The translations under genes and the position numbers were made by a program. The notes below the pieces were generated by a model. It was given only the letters and a program-made list of their open reading frames with translations. It made no database searches and was not told the DNA's origin. A stretch of 53,548 nucleotides of DNA from [Clostridium] symbiosum ATCC 14940 (GTDB taxonomy: Bacteria; Bacillota; Clostridia; Lachnospirales; Lachnospiraceae), in the NCBI RefSeq assembly GCF_000466485.1, contig NZ_KE993024.1, positions 1 to 53,548 on the forward strand, given 5' to 3'. Each line of letters starts with the position of its first letter. Position 1 is the first letter of the stretch. Shown in pieces: positions 35,111-44,933 of this stretch.

Positions 35111-36778
35111 TTATTGTTCCGTCGCCACCATCAGCCCCGGCACCAGCTGTTTTTTCCTGGAAACAACCCCCGGCAGACTGACAATATGCTCTTCCTTATC
35201 CATCTCTTCATCCCCTAAGTGGAACGCTTCTCCTGCCAGCTGTTTGGCTCCCTGCCCGTCGCAGATCAGTTCCGTGGACTCCGTAAGGATATTCGTCAGC
35301 ATGAAGAACATCATATCGACTTTCTCATCCTCCCTGGCCCTGTTCATATAGGTCAGCATTCTGCTTTTCAGTTCGTTCAGCTCACCGGCATTCAGGGATG
35401 TGATCTGTCCGACACCGAACGCAATCTTTCCGGCCGTAAAACGCTTGAAGTCCTGATAAAAGATTTCCGCATCACTCTTTCCCTTCAGCTTGCTGCCGGC
35501 AGCAAACATCTTATTAGCCAGCTGCTCCACATCAATCCCGGCGATAGCCGCAAGCTTCATCGCCGCATCTTTGTCCACCGGCGTGCAGGTCGGTGAGCGG
35601 AAAAGAAGCGTATCGGAGATGATGGCGCTGCACAGCAGTCCCGCAATCTTATTTTCTATTGTAACTCCCGCTTCTTTATACATCTGATATATAATCGTAG
35701 CCGTACAGCCCAGCGGCTGGTTCCTGAAAAATACCGGTCCCATTGTCTCAACCGTGCCAAGGCGGTGATGATCGATGATTTCCAGAATATTGGCATTCTC
35801 CATACCGTCCACAGCCTGGCTGCGTTCGTTATGATCCACAAGTATCACATTCTTGCCTCTGGCCCCCAGCAGGTTCCGCCGTGATATCATCCCCTTATAC
35901 TTCCCATTCTTATCGAGTATCGGGAAATCACGATGGCGTTTGCTCGCCATCACTTCCTTGATGTCATCGATATAATCATCCGTATCAAAGGTGATTAAGT
36001 TTTCTGTCTTCATGAAAAAGCTGATCGGCATACTCTGGTTGATCAGACGGGCCGCCGTATATGTGTCGTACGGTGTCGTAATTACGGTACAGCCCCTCTC
36101 CTGAGCCAGTTTTTTAATTGTCATGGATACACCTGCGCCCTCGCAGACGATAATACATCCTGCCTCCATCTCGATCGCGCAGAGCTGTGACTCATACCGG
36201 TTGCCCAGGATTACCAGATCATGTTTCTCAATGTAGTATTCCATCATATCCGGGTTTGCAGCGGCAATCAGAACCTTTCCTTCTTTGAAATATTCCCTCT
36301 CATCACCAATCAGCATCGCCCCTTCCAGGGTCTCGATAATATTCGTATACTGGGTACATGCCTTCGAGAGAATGCTGCTGTCATATACATTCATATAGGA
36401 GCGCGTTATATCCCCTACTGTGATCAGCCCCTCCAGCACATTGTCCTCTGTTACGGCCGGAATCGTCACAACACCGGCGTCCTGCATCAGATTCCATGCT
36501 TTTTTCAGGGAAATATTCTTTGCTACGCCTTTTGTCTCTCTTATCTCTATGTCCTTTACCTGTGTTTTAACTGTCTGGGTTTCTTTCGGAGCTGCCATCC
36601 CGAAATAATCAAGCACAAACTGGGTCTCCGAATTGACGTGCCCGGCCCGGCCCGGCACATATTCCCCTCCGGATGTTATCTGCTTCAAATTCGCGTAACA
36701 GATGGCAGAGCAAATGGAATCCGTATCAGGATTTTTATGCCCGATTACTATGGTCTTTTTCGTTTTATCAACTGTCAT
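35111..36778 (-). CDS. ppaC: Mn-dependent inorganic pyrophosphatase with CBS-DRTGG-CBS insert
   Basis: A 555-residue family-II pyrophosphatase of the long regulated type. The first DHH-family motif GHKNPDTDS (13-21) and DHHRLG near residue 338 supply the metal sites. Between them are a CBS domain (about 75-130), a DRTGG domain (about 210-265) and a second CBS (about 250-310). The DHHA2 domain follows. In clostridial homologues CBS domains bind AMP/ADP/ATP and regulate hydrolysis of pyrophosphate. AGGAGG precedes the ATG. Confidence 0.95.
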   Translation of the reverse strand: MTVDKTKKTIVIGHKNPDTDSICSAICYANLKQITSGGEYVPGRAGHVNSETQFVLDYFGMAAPKETQTVKTQVKDIEIRETKGVAKNISLKKAWNLMQDAGVVTIPAVTEDNVLEGLITVGDITRSYMNVYDSSILSKACTQYTNIIETLEGAMLIGDEREYFKEGKVLIAAANPDMMEYYIEKHDLVILGNRYESQLCAIEMEAGCIIVCEGAGVSMTIKKLAQERGCTVITTPYDTYTAARLINQSMPISFFMKTENLITFDTDDYIDDIKEVMASKRHRDFPILDKNGKYKGMISRRNLLGARGKNVILVDHNERSQAVDGMENANILEIIDHHRLGTVETMGPVFFRNQPLGCTATIIYQMYKEAGVTIENKIAGLLCSAIISDTLLFRSPTCTPVDKDAAMKLAAIAGIDVEQLANKMFAAGSKLKGKSDAEIFYQDFKRFTAGKIAFGVGQITSLNAGELNELKSRMLTYMNRAREDEKVDMMFFMLTNILTESTELICDGQGAKQLAGEAFHLGDEEMDKEEHIVSLPGVVSRKKQLVPGLMVATEQ

Positions 36779-37165
36779 GCGGCCTCCTAAAATTTAATAG
36801 TCCTGTCATATCTATTCAAAATTGTCTCTTTCTTACTGTCCCCGGCACATATGCGAACGGTAACCTTTCTTTCTCAGGTATTTTTCAGTATAGCACATTT
36901 GCAGTATACCGAACAGCTACCTTTTTGTATTTTTTACGGTTCAAACGGTGAAATAGACGCTTTCCCGGCCTTTTACCGCCGGTTTACAGGAGGGTCAGGC
37001 AGAGCCGGCCGGATATTCCGGCTGCTCTGCCTGACCTTCTTCTGCGGCTGCTTACCATTCTGCCGCTTTATTCGGTTAATGCCGTTCCCCGGCGGATGCA
37101 TTGCATGGGTAAAGAGCTTTTAAGCTATTTACGGTCCGCCACGGTATCTCATTGCTTATTTGCAC
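36779..37165. other. Intergenic region between pyrophosphatase and surface-protein genes
   Basis: This 387-base gap holds the pyrophosphatase promoter (TATACT at 36892-36887 on the minus strand, preceded by TGC, an extended -10) and the hairpin at 36993-37036. I see no gene in it. Confidence 0.5.
36993..37036. terminator. Hairpin downstream of the surface-protein gene
   Basis: GGTCAGGCAGAGC and GCTCTGCCTGACC form a perfect 13-bp stem with an inner CCGG-rich stem. It lacks a strong T-run and lies 130 bases past the stop. Confidence 0.5.
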
Positions 37166-40100
37166 CTATTCACCGTTTGGCTCCGGTTCTTTAGCGCTTA
37201 CTTCCGGTTTTTTACCGTCTGTTTTCGGCTCTTTATCGTCCGTCTCCGGTTCCTTCCCGGCTGTTTCCGGCTCTTTATCGTCCGTCTCCGGCTCCTTTCC
37301 GGCTGTCTCCGGCCCTTTATCGTCCGTCTCCGGTTCCTTTCCGGCTGTTCCGGACTCTTTATCGCTTTCCTCCGGCTCTTTGTTATCAGGTTCTGCCTTA
37401 TTGCCGCTATCCTCCGTCTTATCGACTGTTACGTCGGGTTCCGGTTCTTTCGCGGGCGTTGAAACATTTTCGCTCGGGACAGCCGCCGCGCCATTATTGT
37501 CTGGCTCCTCCCGTTCTGTAACCCTCCCATTTTCATCGGTGTATACCGCAAAACTCAGTTCATCATATCCCTCTGCTTCAATGGTTACGGTGTTTTCTTC
37601 TTCTGTATTAAATCCATTTATGCTGAAGTCCAGATATTTTAATCCGCCAAAGGATTCATCCTCCGACACCTTGTATTTATCCTCATCATTTGAAGAAATT
37701 GACCAGCTGCTGTATTCGTAAGTCCGTCCGTTCACCTGTATCTCTGTCTTATCTTCCTTCTTAAGTATTGTCAGATATGCTGCCAATTCTTCTTCCGTCA
37801 GATTCTTAAAAGATACACGATAATATTTTCCGCCTAATACTGATGTTTTAAGCTCTGCCTTCTTTACATCCGGCGGAGTCAGTTTATCGGACGGAGCCGG
37901 TCCGTCTTCTCCTGCAATCCCGCCGTTCTCATCCAGAGTCACTTTGAAGCTTATGTCTTCGTAGCCCTTTACCTTAACATTAACCGTATTATCTCCTTCA
38001 CCAAAGCCGTCTTTGCTGAAATCCAGGTATGTGTTGTCCGATACGGTATATTTCTGTTTGTCTGCCGCCATTATCAGCCAGGAGCTATATTGATATTTTT
38101 GGCCGTTCACCTCGATTTCTGTTTTGTCATTGTCAGCAAGCGCCTTCAGGTAATTCCGTAATTCTTCATCATTTAAGCCAGTGAATGATACCCGGTAGCA
38201 TCTGCTGTTATAGAGCGACGCCGGCTCTGCCTCCGGAGCAGTCAGCAAGCCGGCCGGCGGTTCCTCAGACCCGCTGTCCGTAATCTCCCCGTTTTTATCC
38301 AGATAAACATCAAAGTTCAAATCATCACAGCCCTCTGCTTCAATCGTTACGGTATTCTTTCCTGCCGTAAAACCATTGATGCTGAGATCCAGGTACTGCC
38401 TGGTTCCATTTGTCTCGTTATCGGATACGGTATATTTATACTGATCGCTTGTTCCTATGGAAAATCCGCTGTAGGTATATTTTTCCCCATTCACCTGAAC
38501 TGCCGCCTTGCCGCTGTCCTCAAAGAGCTTCAGGTAATTCTCCAATTCCTGCCCGGAAGCTGCTTTAAATGACACGCGGTAGTATTTTCCGTTGAGTAAG
38601 TCCGATTTTTTCTCTACTTTATCCAGCTCAGGTGCGGTCAGTGTTTCGGGAGGATTCTGGTTCTCTTCTCCCTTATTAATCCTGAATTCCAGCGTTTTAG
38701 GCGTGTAATCTTCCGACCATACAGTTACCATATAGACTCCGGACTCTTTAAAAAGCCCTTTCTGAAGTACAAAGCCAAATTTACCGGGAATATAGTTATC
38801 GTCCCCAAACAGTGAACCTTCCGTGTCGGAAGTCACTTTCCGGCTGCTTCCGTCCGGTCTCTTAAGCTCGATTCCCTTCAGGTTCTTCATGAAGTCTCCT
38901 CGCAGCGTGTTCTGGCTCTCATCCCCCTCTCTGCAGGCCGCAATCACATGCACGTCCTGGCCGGTATAGTATGCCGACTCATCCTCCGCGCCTTCTTTCG
39001 CCGCCGGGTTCGGATCCGCCAGTGACAGTTCAAACTGCTCCGGTGTTTTACTTATATGAATCTGTGCCACAGCCGTCTGGTATCCCCCGGAAACCACTCT
39101 CAGCTCATGAACTCCCGCCGTTAGCTGGACACTTCCTCCTGCTGTCCCCTTTGTTGCAGAATAGATGGTAGCTTTTCCCGTCTCCTCGTCAAATAGATAT
39201 CCGGCCAGATAGCTGTCGCTTCGCAGGGCAATGGCGCTGCCGTCCAGATAGAACTTTGTATTTTTATTCAGGTATGACGGATCCGAACTGCAGCTCAGCA
39301 CGAGATCTTCCCCGAATGCTCCGTTAAGACCTTCAAGCCGGGGCGCCCGTTTCCCCGTCATCTCAGAGAACAGGAATGAAGAGCCAAGAAGTCCGTCCTC
39401 TAAAACACGTTTCACCTGATACGGACGGTTTTCGGTCTTTCCTTGGCCGCTGTCTGCGTACCGGCGGAAGGTGAGCGCCGTCCCGTCTCCGAGTCCCGCA
39501 TCCTTTACCGCATTCAAATACGCAGTAAAATCATACAGCTCCTCCGCATTTTCATCCATTACCGCTACCGGGCTCTGTGCCTCCCAGCGCGCGAGAACGG
39601 CATCGGCATCTTTGTTTGTCATTCCAAGCTTTTTAAGTATCAGCGCATTGGCAATCAGATCATGGTCAAATATCAGGAATGCGTTGATACTGCCGCCCCC
39701 GGATGAAGCGGATTCCCCCGATGAGCCGGTTGAACCGTTCCAGGATGCGCCGGAAACCGCATCGGCTCCGGAAACCGAACTGCCGGAACGTTTACCAAAT
39801 ACCGTAACGGCAGAACCGATCTCAACGGATTTCGTCATTGTCTTGTACCCGTTGGCGTAAGCTGTAACCGTATATATTCCGGCTTCATCCGTGACAATCT
39901 CTTCCTTCGTATTAGTGCCGCAGATGTGGAGCATATTCCCTATCTCATACCACTCACTTATATTTTCAAGCTCTTTTGTCTTTCCGGACGGTGTGGTCAG
40001 CTGCACCCTGTAAATCGGGGACAGGATTTCATTTCCAAACGCCGCTCCGTCTTCCCCCTCTATTGTAAAAGCAAAGCACTCTCCCGGCTCAGGATTCAGG

Positions 40101-41773
40101 TTCAGCGTATTTAGTTTCATTGTAAATGTCCTGCCGTCAACAAGGTGAACCGGCACCGTCATCGCTGCGCTGCTGTATCCGGATACCAGATTTAACTGGT
40201 AGCGGCCTCTGGAAAAAAGATTTGTCTGCGGAAGACTGATTTTCAGCACACCCGTTTTTCCGTACGTATTTTCCGTGGTCTTCCTGAATGCCAGTTCACT
40301 GTTAAGAATCCTGTTTTCCTGATCCAGGGCCTTTATTGTCTTGAGTTTGTCAAACCACTCTTCCTGATCCTTTGTCTTAAGTGAAAGCTTGACCGTAATC
40401 TCCCCTGTTCCCGTCTTTTGATCAATCAGAGTATCCGGAACATAATACGCGGCAGGCGTCTCCTCTGACGCATTTCCTCTCCGGTCGCTCAGATCAAATG
40501 TGGTTCTCTCCGGTTCGGTCCTGACCTGCCCGTTCTTATCATAGACGTCCAGATAATAGTCAAATCGTGATACCGGTCCATTCGTAAGTATTGCTTTTGG
40601 CGCATTGTCCGGATCACCGGCGTCAGGCGCTTTCGACGCGGCTGCGGCTGCAAGCTTCACCGTCTGCTCTCTGCCGTCACTGTCTCTTGTCACGGTGACG
40701 GAGCCCGGTTTCAGCACAGTGCTTTCCCACTTCACAACCGAACCGTCATCATCTACTTTGGTCAGTGTGCCGGTTACATCAGTGCCGTCTATCCTGACGC
40801 TGTAATCATCAATATTTCCATCTTCAAATGTAATGACGGCATATCGCGTCCATCCCAGATTCAGAAATTTCGTCTTATTCCGGTCAAGTAAATCGCTGGT
40901 TTTTCCCTCGTCACCGGTATCTCCGCCGGAGCCGTTCTGAGCTTCCCCTCCCGGTTTAACCGTATTTTCGGAGCTGCCGCTTCCTGTACCGCTATTCCCG
41001 GTATTGCCGCTCCCGCTTCCCGTACCGTTATTCCCGGTATTGCCGCTCCCGTTTCCCGTACCGCTATTCCCGGTACCGCCGCTTCCGGAGCCTGAGCCGC
41101 CGGAACCTCCGCTGTTTAAGCTGCCGCTTCCGGAATTTTTGTTACCGGAACTTCTGCTTCCGGAGCTTTTGCTTCCGGCTACGGCTGCTTTCGTATTCTG
41201 AACGGAAGAATAGCCTCTGCCCGGCTCGTAATGAACACTTCCGTCCTTCTCAATCCATCTCCCTTCCGCATCTGTTAAAAAGCCTCCCGGTGTTTCCCTG
41301 CCGGCATACATTCTGCCCTTTTCTCCGCCTTCCGCCGTCTCAAAGAAATAGCAGTGGCCTTCTATCCATTGCCAGCCTGTCAGTGCAGATCCCAATGTTT
41401 CGTCAACGGAAGTATTTAAAAAAAACCGATGTCCGGACGGATCCCGGAACCAGCCGGTGCGCATCTTTCCTTCCACGCCATCCTGCGCGGTATTCAGATA
41501 AAATATATGTCCGCCGATGTTCTGCCACCCAGTCCGCAGTGAACCGTTGCCGGGATCCAGATAGTACCAGCCTCCTGCTGTCTGGAGCCATCCCGTCCGT
41601 ACCGCTCCAGACGAATCATAATACTTCCATGTTCCGTCTCCAAATTCCCATCTTCCCTGGAAGAGAGCCTCCTGTGCCGGCCCTGTCGGAGCCGCCCACA
41701 CCGTTCCTGTCTGGAAGGTCATACAAGCCGCCGTCAATATCGGAACGACTGCCCTGCTCATAAACTTTCTCAT
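37166..41773 (-). CDS. Large secreted surface protein with glucan/choline-binding repeats and three DUF1533-type repeats
   Basis: 1535 residues. A signal peptide (cleavage near VWA-A, about 28) is followed by cell-wall-binding repeats of the GWLQTAGGWYYLD type (about 40-180), a Gly/Ser/Asn linker (about 205-290), several unassigned beta-rich regions (about 300-1040), three similar 120-residue units (about 1044, 1174, 1296) ending in TVTIEAEGYDEL-type strands as in DUF1533/HBS-like domains, and an acidic tail of KEPETDD/KEPETAG repeats (about 1420-1535). No LPXTG or SLH anchor is visible, so attachment is probably through the N-terminal repeats. It has its own promoter and operators. Function unknown; adhesion or carbohydrate binding are guesses. 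Confidence 0.85.
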   Translation of the reverse strand: MRKFMSRAVVPILTAACMTFQTGTVWAAPTGPAQEALFQGRWEFGDGTWKYYDSSGAVRTGWLQTAGGWYYLDPGNGSLRTGWQNIGGHIFYLNTAQDGVEGKMRTGWFRDPSGHRFFLNTSVDETLGSALTGWQWIEGHCYFFETAEGGEKGRMYAGRETPGGFLTDAEGRWIEKDGSVHYEPGRGYSSVQNTKAAVAGSKSSGSRSSGNKNSGSGSLNSGGSGGSGSGSGGTGNSGTGNGSGNTGNNGTGSGSGNTGNSGTGSGSSENTVKPGGEAQNGSGGDTGDEGKTSDLLDRNKTKFLNLGWTRYAVITFEDGNIDDYSVRIDGTDVTGTLTKVDDDGSVVKWESTVLKPGSVTVTRDSDGREQTVKLAAAAASKAPDAGDPDNAPKAILTNGPVSRFDYYLDVYDKNGQVRTEPERTTFDLSDRRGNASEETPAAYYVPDTLIDQKTGTGEITVKLSLKTKDQEEWFDKLKTIKALDQENRILNSELAFRKTTENTYGKTGVLKISLPQTNLFSRGRYQLNLVSGYSSAAMTVPVHLVDGRTFTMKLNTLNLNPEPGECFAFTIEGEDGAAFGNEILSPIYRVQLTTPSGKTKELENISEWYEIGNMLHICGTNTKEEIVTDEAGIYTVTAYANGYKTMTKSVEIGSAVTVFGKRSGSSVSGADAVSGASWNGSTGSSGESASSGGGSINAFLIFDHDLIANALILKKLGMTNKDADAVLARWEAQSPVAVMDENAEELYDFTAYLNAVKDAGLGDGTALTFRRYADSGQGKTENRPYQVKRVLEDGLLGSSFLFSEMTGKRAPRLEGLNGAFGEDLVLSCSSDPSYLNKNTKFYLDGSAIALRSDSYLAGYLFDEETGKATIYSATKGTAGGSVQLTAGVHELRVVSGGYQTAVAQIHISKTPEQFELSLADPNPAAKEGAEDESAYYTGQDVHVIAACREGDESQNTLRGDFMKNLKGIELKRPDGSSRKVTSDTEGSLFGDDNYIPGKFGFVLQKGLFKESGVYMVTVWSEDYTPKTLEFRINKGEENQNPPETLTAPELDKVEKKSDLLNGKYYRVSFKAASGQELENYLKLFEDSGKAAVQVNGEKYTYSGFSIGTSDQYKYTVSDNETNGTRQYLDLSINGFTAGKNTVTIEAEGCDDLNFDVYLDKNGEITDSGSEEPPAGLLTAPEAEPASLYNSRCYRVSFTGLNDEELRNYLKALADNDKTEIEVNGQKYQYSSWLIMAADKQKYTVSDNTYLDFSKDGFGEGDNTVNVKVKGYEDISFKVTLDENGGIAGEDGPAPSDKLTPPDVKKAELKTSVLGGKYYRVSFKNLTEEELAAYLTILKKEDKTEIQVNGRTYEYSSWSISSNDEDKYKVSEDESFGGLKYLDFSINGFNTEEENTVTIEAEGYDELSFAVYTDENGRVTEREEPDNNGAAAVPSENVSTPAKEPEPDVTVDKTEDSGNKAEPDNKEPEESDKESGTAGKEPETDDKGPETAGKEPETDDKEPETAGKEPETDDKEPKTDGKKPEVSAKEPEPNGE
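37195..37370. repeat. 42-bp coding tandem repeat (acidic tail)
   Basis: Near-identical units encode KEPETDD followed by KEPETAG (14 residues, 42 bp) about three to four times with drift at both ends. Such coding repeats often vary in number between strains. Confidence 0.8.
40975..41110. repeat. Coding tandem repeat (Gly/Ser/Asn linker)
   Basis: Repeated CGCTTCC/CCGGTATTGCCGCTCCC-type units encode GSGNTGNSGTG-like blocks in the linker of the surface protein. Low complexity; prone to slippage. Confidence 0.7.
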
Positions 41774-41797
41774 TGCCTTTCCTCCTGTCTCCTCTTT

Positions 41798-41815
41798 GGT
41801 TAGTTTATGCTAACC
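41798..41815. promoter_or_regulatory. Operator 1 of the surface-protein gene
   Basis: GGTTAGTTTATGCTAACC is a near-perfect 18-bp palindrome just after the expected transcription start (about 41818). Confidence 0.6.
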
Positions 41816-41824
41816 ATATTTTAC

Positions 41825-41854
41825 AGTTTAGCATTGGCAATATTTGGTTGTCAA
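41825..41854 (-). promoter_or_regulatory. Promoter of the surface-protein gene
   Basis: Minus-strand TTGACA (41854-41849), an 18-base spacer and TAAACT (41830-41825). It lies between two TTAGTTTA-type palindromes. Confidence 0.6.
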
Positions 41855-41863
41855 CGGTATTGA

Positions 41864-41877
41864 TTAGTTTAAACTAA
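41864..41877. promoter_or_regulatory. Operator 2 of the surface-protein gene
   Basis: TTAGTTTAAACTAA is a perfect 14-bp palindrome just upstream of the -35. Its centre is 64 bp from that of operator 1, about six helical turns, so looping is possible. Confidence 0.6.
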
Positions 41878-42068
41878 CTATTTTTCTCAATACTATGTCT
41901 TTCAATGAAAAGCATTTGTCCGCAAGACAGACGATTCCTCTTATCTTTCATAATCTGTTAACACGTTGTTCACAATCTATTCACATATAATTTTTATACT
42001 AAAAGCATAAGAAATTTCATTTTTTCTTTACTTTTATGGTGATTTTGCACATAGATTTTTCATAATTG

Positions 42069-42093
42069 CCCCGGCAGCCTAGCGGCTCCGGGG
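42069..42093 (-). terminator. Hairpin after the amidohydrolase gene
   Basis: CCCCGG-cAGCC / cGGCT-cCGGGG pair with a TAG loop, ten bases past the stop. The T-run is weak. The remaining bases of 41880-42068 are AT-rich with no gene. Confidence 0.5.
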
Positions 42094-42103
42094 TCTCCTC
42101 ATG

Positions 42104-43732
42104 TCATATGCTTTTATACAGAACTTTTCCGCCCTTAATTGTTTCAAGAACGCGGATTTTCTTAATTTCCTCCGGCAGAACCGTCAGTGGACTGGCCGAA
42201 AGTATAACAAAATCTGCTGTTTTTCCAGGTTCTATCGTTCCTTTTTCGTTTTCTTCCCCATACTGGTATGCCGCATTGGATGTTACCGCTTTTAACGCCT
42301 CATAGGGGGTGACTCTCTCCATCAGTCCCATCGGATGTCCCCCGCAGCTGATCCGGTTCACCGCACACCACACCGTTTCCAGCATATCAGGCTGAATTAC
42401 CGGGGAATCCTGGTGAAAGGTCACATTAACGCCATCATCGATCGCCGTTCTTGCCGGACTGATTTTAAGAGCGCGCGCCTCACCGAAATTTTTTAAATGC
42501 ACATCTCCCCAGTACCAGGTATGGGCGGTAAAAAATGAGGCCGTAATGGAAAGCCGCTCCATCTCCTTTAACTGATCCGGCCTTACCAGCTGGGCATGAA
42601 TCATAACCGGCCGTGTCTTTGCCGGATCCTGACCGGTTGTATCTGCCGCCATCCGGCAGGCCCCTATCATCTGTTGTGCGGCGGCATCACCGTTGCAATG
42701 AACCAGAAGCTGCCTTCCCTCCCGGAACGCCGTCTCAAAATAGGACTGTACCTCTTTGTCTTTAAATATCGGATAACCGCAGTATCCCTCCGGTTCGCCT
42801 TCATATGGCCGGCTCACCCATGCGGTTCTGCCCTGCGGGGAGCCGTCCAGAAAGATCTTATAACCGCCGATACGCAGATGGTTGCAATAGGCCCCTGTAT
42901 AGGCGGGGTTCTCCTCCGTCAGTTCATGGGCATCGTTCAGTGCGGCATACGCCACCACATCCGCGTGCAGCAATCCCTGTTCTGCCGCATATTTCAGGAG
43001 CTTCCATTCTTCTTTTCCGGTCCGTCCATCCTGTATCGTTGTAATTCCGTGTTTTAGATAAAGCTGTTCAGCTGCCTGAAGCTGTCTGCCAAGCTGTTCC
43101 GTTCCCGGTTCCGGTATTACCGAGGATGCACCGGTAAAAGCTGTCTCTTCCAGATAACCGTCCGGCTCTCCTGTATTTTTGCCTCCCGCACGGCCAATCC
43201 GGCCTCCTGAAGGATCTTTGGTGTCTGCCGTTATTCCCATTTTTTCAAGCGCAAGGGAATTGGCGACGCCCATATGGCCGCTGGCATGTGTCACCATCAC
43301 AGGATTTTCAGGAAATGCGGCATCCAGTATAAAACGGTCGGGATGCTTTCCCTCTTTCAGATTATTGTGGTCATATCCCGTTCCGATAATCCAGTCGCCG
43401 GGTTCCAGCTTTCTCTCTTCTTTAAACCGGTTAAGTATCCCGATAATTCCATCAAAGCTTTCCGCCTCCTGCAGCATGGCAAAGGATAATACACGCGCCA
43501 TAGCGGTGATGTGGCTGTGGGAATCAATAAAAGCAGGGAGCATCACTGCTCCCTTTAAGTCCTTTAATATAGGTGTGTCCTGATGTTTCCCGCTTTCCGC
43601 AGCCGCCTGCACCGCTTCCAGTGAGCCTACTGCCAGAATTTTGTCATTCTCCGTCAATACAGCCTCCGCTGACTCCGGTTCACTGCCTGACATTGTAATG
43701 ATTGTACCATTATAATATAAAGTCTTCGCCAT
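42104..43732 (-). CDS. YtcJ-type amidohydrolase
   Basis: A 542-residue metal-dependent amidohydrolase. The N-terminal metal motif DSHSH (about 68-72), the central Lys region YKIFLDGSPQGRTAW, the later HCNGDAAAQQM and the HQDSP near residue 430 match the YtcJ/AtzF-like branch. Substrate unknown; relatives act on cyclic amides, N-acyl groups or formamides. It has an AGGAGATATATT ribosome site and sits between the surface-protein and glucokinase genes without obvious coupling. Confidence 0.88.
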   Translation of the reverse strand: MAKTLYYNGTIITMSGSEPESAEAVLTENDKILAVGSLEAVQAAAESGKHQDTPILKDLKGAVMLPAFIDSHSHITAMARVLSFAMLQEAESFDGIIGILNRFKEERKLEPGDWIIGTGYDHNNLKEGKHPDRFILDAAFPENPVMVTHASGHMGVANSLALEKMGITADTKDPSGGRIGRAGGKNTGEPDGYLEETAFTGASSVIPEPGTEQLGRQLQAAEQLYLKHGITTIQDGRTGKEEWKLLKYAAEQGLLHADVVAYAALNDAHELTEENPAYTGAYCNHLRIGGYKIFLDGSPQGRTAWVSRPYEGEPEGYCGYPIFKDKEVQSYFETAFREGRQLLVHCNGDAAAQQMIGACRMAADTTGQDPAKTRPVMIHAQLVRPDQLKEMERLSITASFFTAHTWYWGDVHLKNFGEARALKISPARTAIDDGVNVTFHQDSPVIQPDMLETVWCAVNRISCGGHPMGLMERVTPYEALKAVTSNAAYQYGEENEKGTIEPGKTADFVILSASPLTVLPEEIKKIRVLETIKGGKVLYKSI

Positions 43733-43885
43733 AATATATCTCCTGTCTGTATCCGGTGTTCACGGCAAATGCGCAGACCTGTCTGAACTGCTGCCATGAT
43801 TCTGTATACTGTTATCTCTTATTATGCTCAGACCTGTCGTTTGTTAAACCGTTTATTGCCGGCATGAATGGCCCGGGTACCGCAA

Positions 43886-44830
43886 TCAGTCCAGAATCAG
43901 CCTCGCTGCGCCGTAAATTCCGGCGTCATTGCCAAGCGTGGCCAGCTCGATTCCCGCTTTGTTTTCGGAAATGGGAGTGTACTCCTCATAGTACTTGCGA
44001 ATCATATCAGTCAGGAAAGTACCCGCTTTTGAAACGCCTCCTCCGATAACAAACACCTCCGGATCGACCGTCATGGACACAATTGCAAGCGCCCAGCCCA
44101 GATAATAGGAAACCGTCTCCATGACCTCCATTGCCAGCTTGTCTCCCGCTTTTGCACAATCCAGCACGTTTTTTGCTGAGATTCTGTCTCCGAATTTACG
44201 CATCGCAGAATCTTCACCGCTCTGCTTCATCATTCGTCTCGCTTCTCTCGCAATGCCGGTCGCGGATGCGATCTGCTCCACACAGCCATATCCCTTACAG
44301 TTGCACTGTTCCTTCTCACCCTCGCGGATACGCATATGTCCAATCTCTCCACCCAGGCCATGTCTGCCGGGGATGATCTTTTCATCAATGATAACGCCGC
44401 CGCCGACACCCGTTCCCAGTGTCACCATGACAATATCATGATATCCTTTACCACCGCCCTGCCACATCTCACCGAGCGCCGCCACGTTGGCGTCATTGCC
44501 CGTCTTTACCGTCATACCGTCCAGCAGTCCGCTTAAGATTTCCTGCGGATTCATCTCACGCCATCCCAGGTTAACGCAGACCTCCACAAAGCCGTTCGGA
44601 AGAACCGGGCCGGGGATTCCGAGTCCGGCTCCCGCCACCTCGTTCAGACTGATGTTCTGCTCATTCAAAACCTTCCTGATTGACGCTGCAACATCCGGAA
44701 GGATGTATTTACCGTTCTCTTCTTTTCTGGTCGGCACTTCCCACTTTTTGACCAGTGTTCCGTCCAGCTCGAACATTCCAACCTTAACCGTAGTTCCGCC
44801 AACATCTATTCCTATACACTTTTTACCCAT
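43886..44830 (-). CDS. glcK: ROK-family glucokinase
   Basis: A 314-residue ROK sugar kinase. The ATP phosphate loop IDVGGTTVKVG (8-18), the catalytic TGNDANVAALGE (about 110-121, Asp), GTGVGGG, and the Zn-type cluster CNCKGYGCVEQ (about 180-190) are all present. It phosphorylates glucose to enter glycolysis, as expected for a Firmicutes glucokinase. There is no DNA-binding domain, so it is not a ROK repressor. GGGAGGCCGGAGC precedes the ATG. Monocistronic. Confidence 0.94.
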   Translation of the reverse strand: MGKKCIGIDVGGTTVKVGMFELDGTLVKKWEVPTRKEENGKYILPDVAASIRKVLNEQNISLNEVAGAGLGIPGPVLPNGFVEVCVNLGWREMNPQEILSGLLDGMTVKTGNDANVAALGEMWQGGGKGYHDIVMVTLGTGVGGGVIIDEKIIPGRHGLGGEIGHMRIREGEKEQCNCKGYGCVEQIASATGIAREARRMMKQSGEDSAMRKFGDRISAKNVLDCAKAGDKLAMEVMETVSYYLGWALAIVSMTVDPEVFVIGGGVSKAGTFLTDMIRKYYEEYTPISENKAGIELATLGNDAGIYGAARLILD

Positions 44831-44897
44831 GCTCCGGCCTCCCGCAATTTTTCTAAATCAGTTTTATTATAAAAGATGCGTTTGCAGATTGCAAGGT

Positions 44898-44924
44898 GGT
44901 TTAGTTGAGGTTGGGAGGACGCGG
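44898..44924 (+). repeat. GGTGAGGACGC repeat, diverged copy
   Basis: Reads GGTTTAGTTGAGGTTGGGAG then GACGCGG, a degenerate match on the plus strand, facing the copy at 45132-45159. Confidence 0.55.
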
Positions 44925-44933
44925 ACGGGGACA

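Noticed and set aside
37195-37370. CRISPR-like regular repeats
   Set aside because: Units are contiguous, in frame and encode the KEPETDD tail; there are no spacers and no cas genes.
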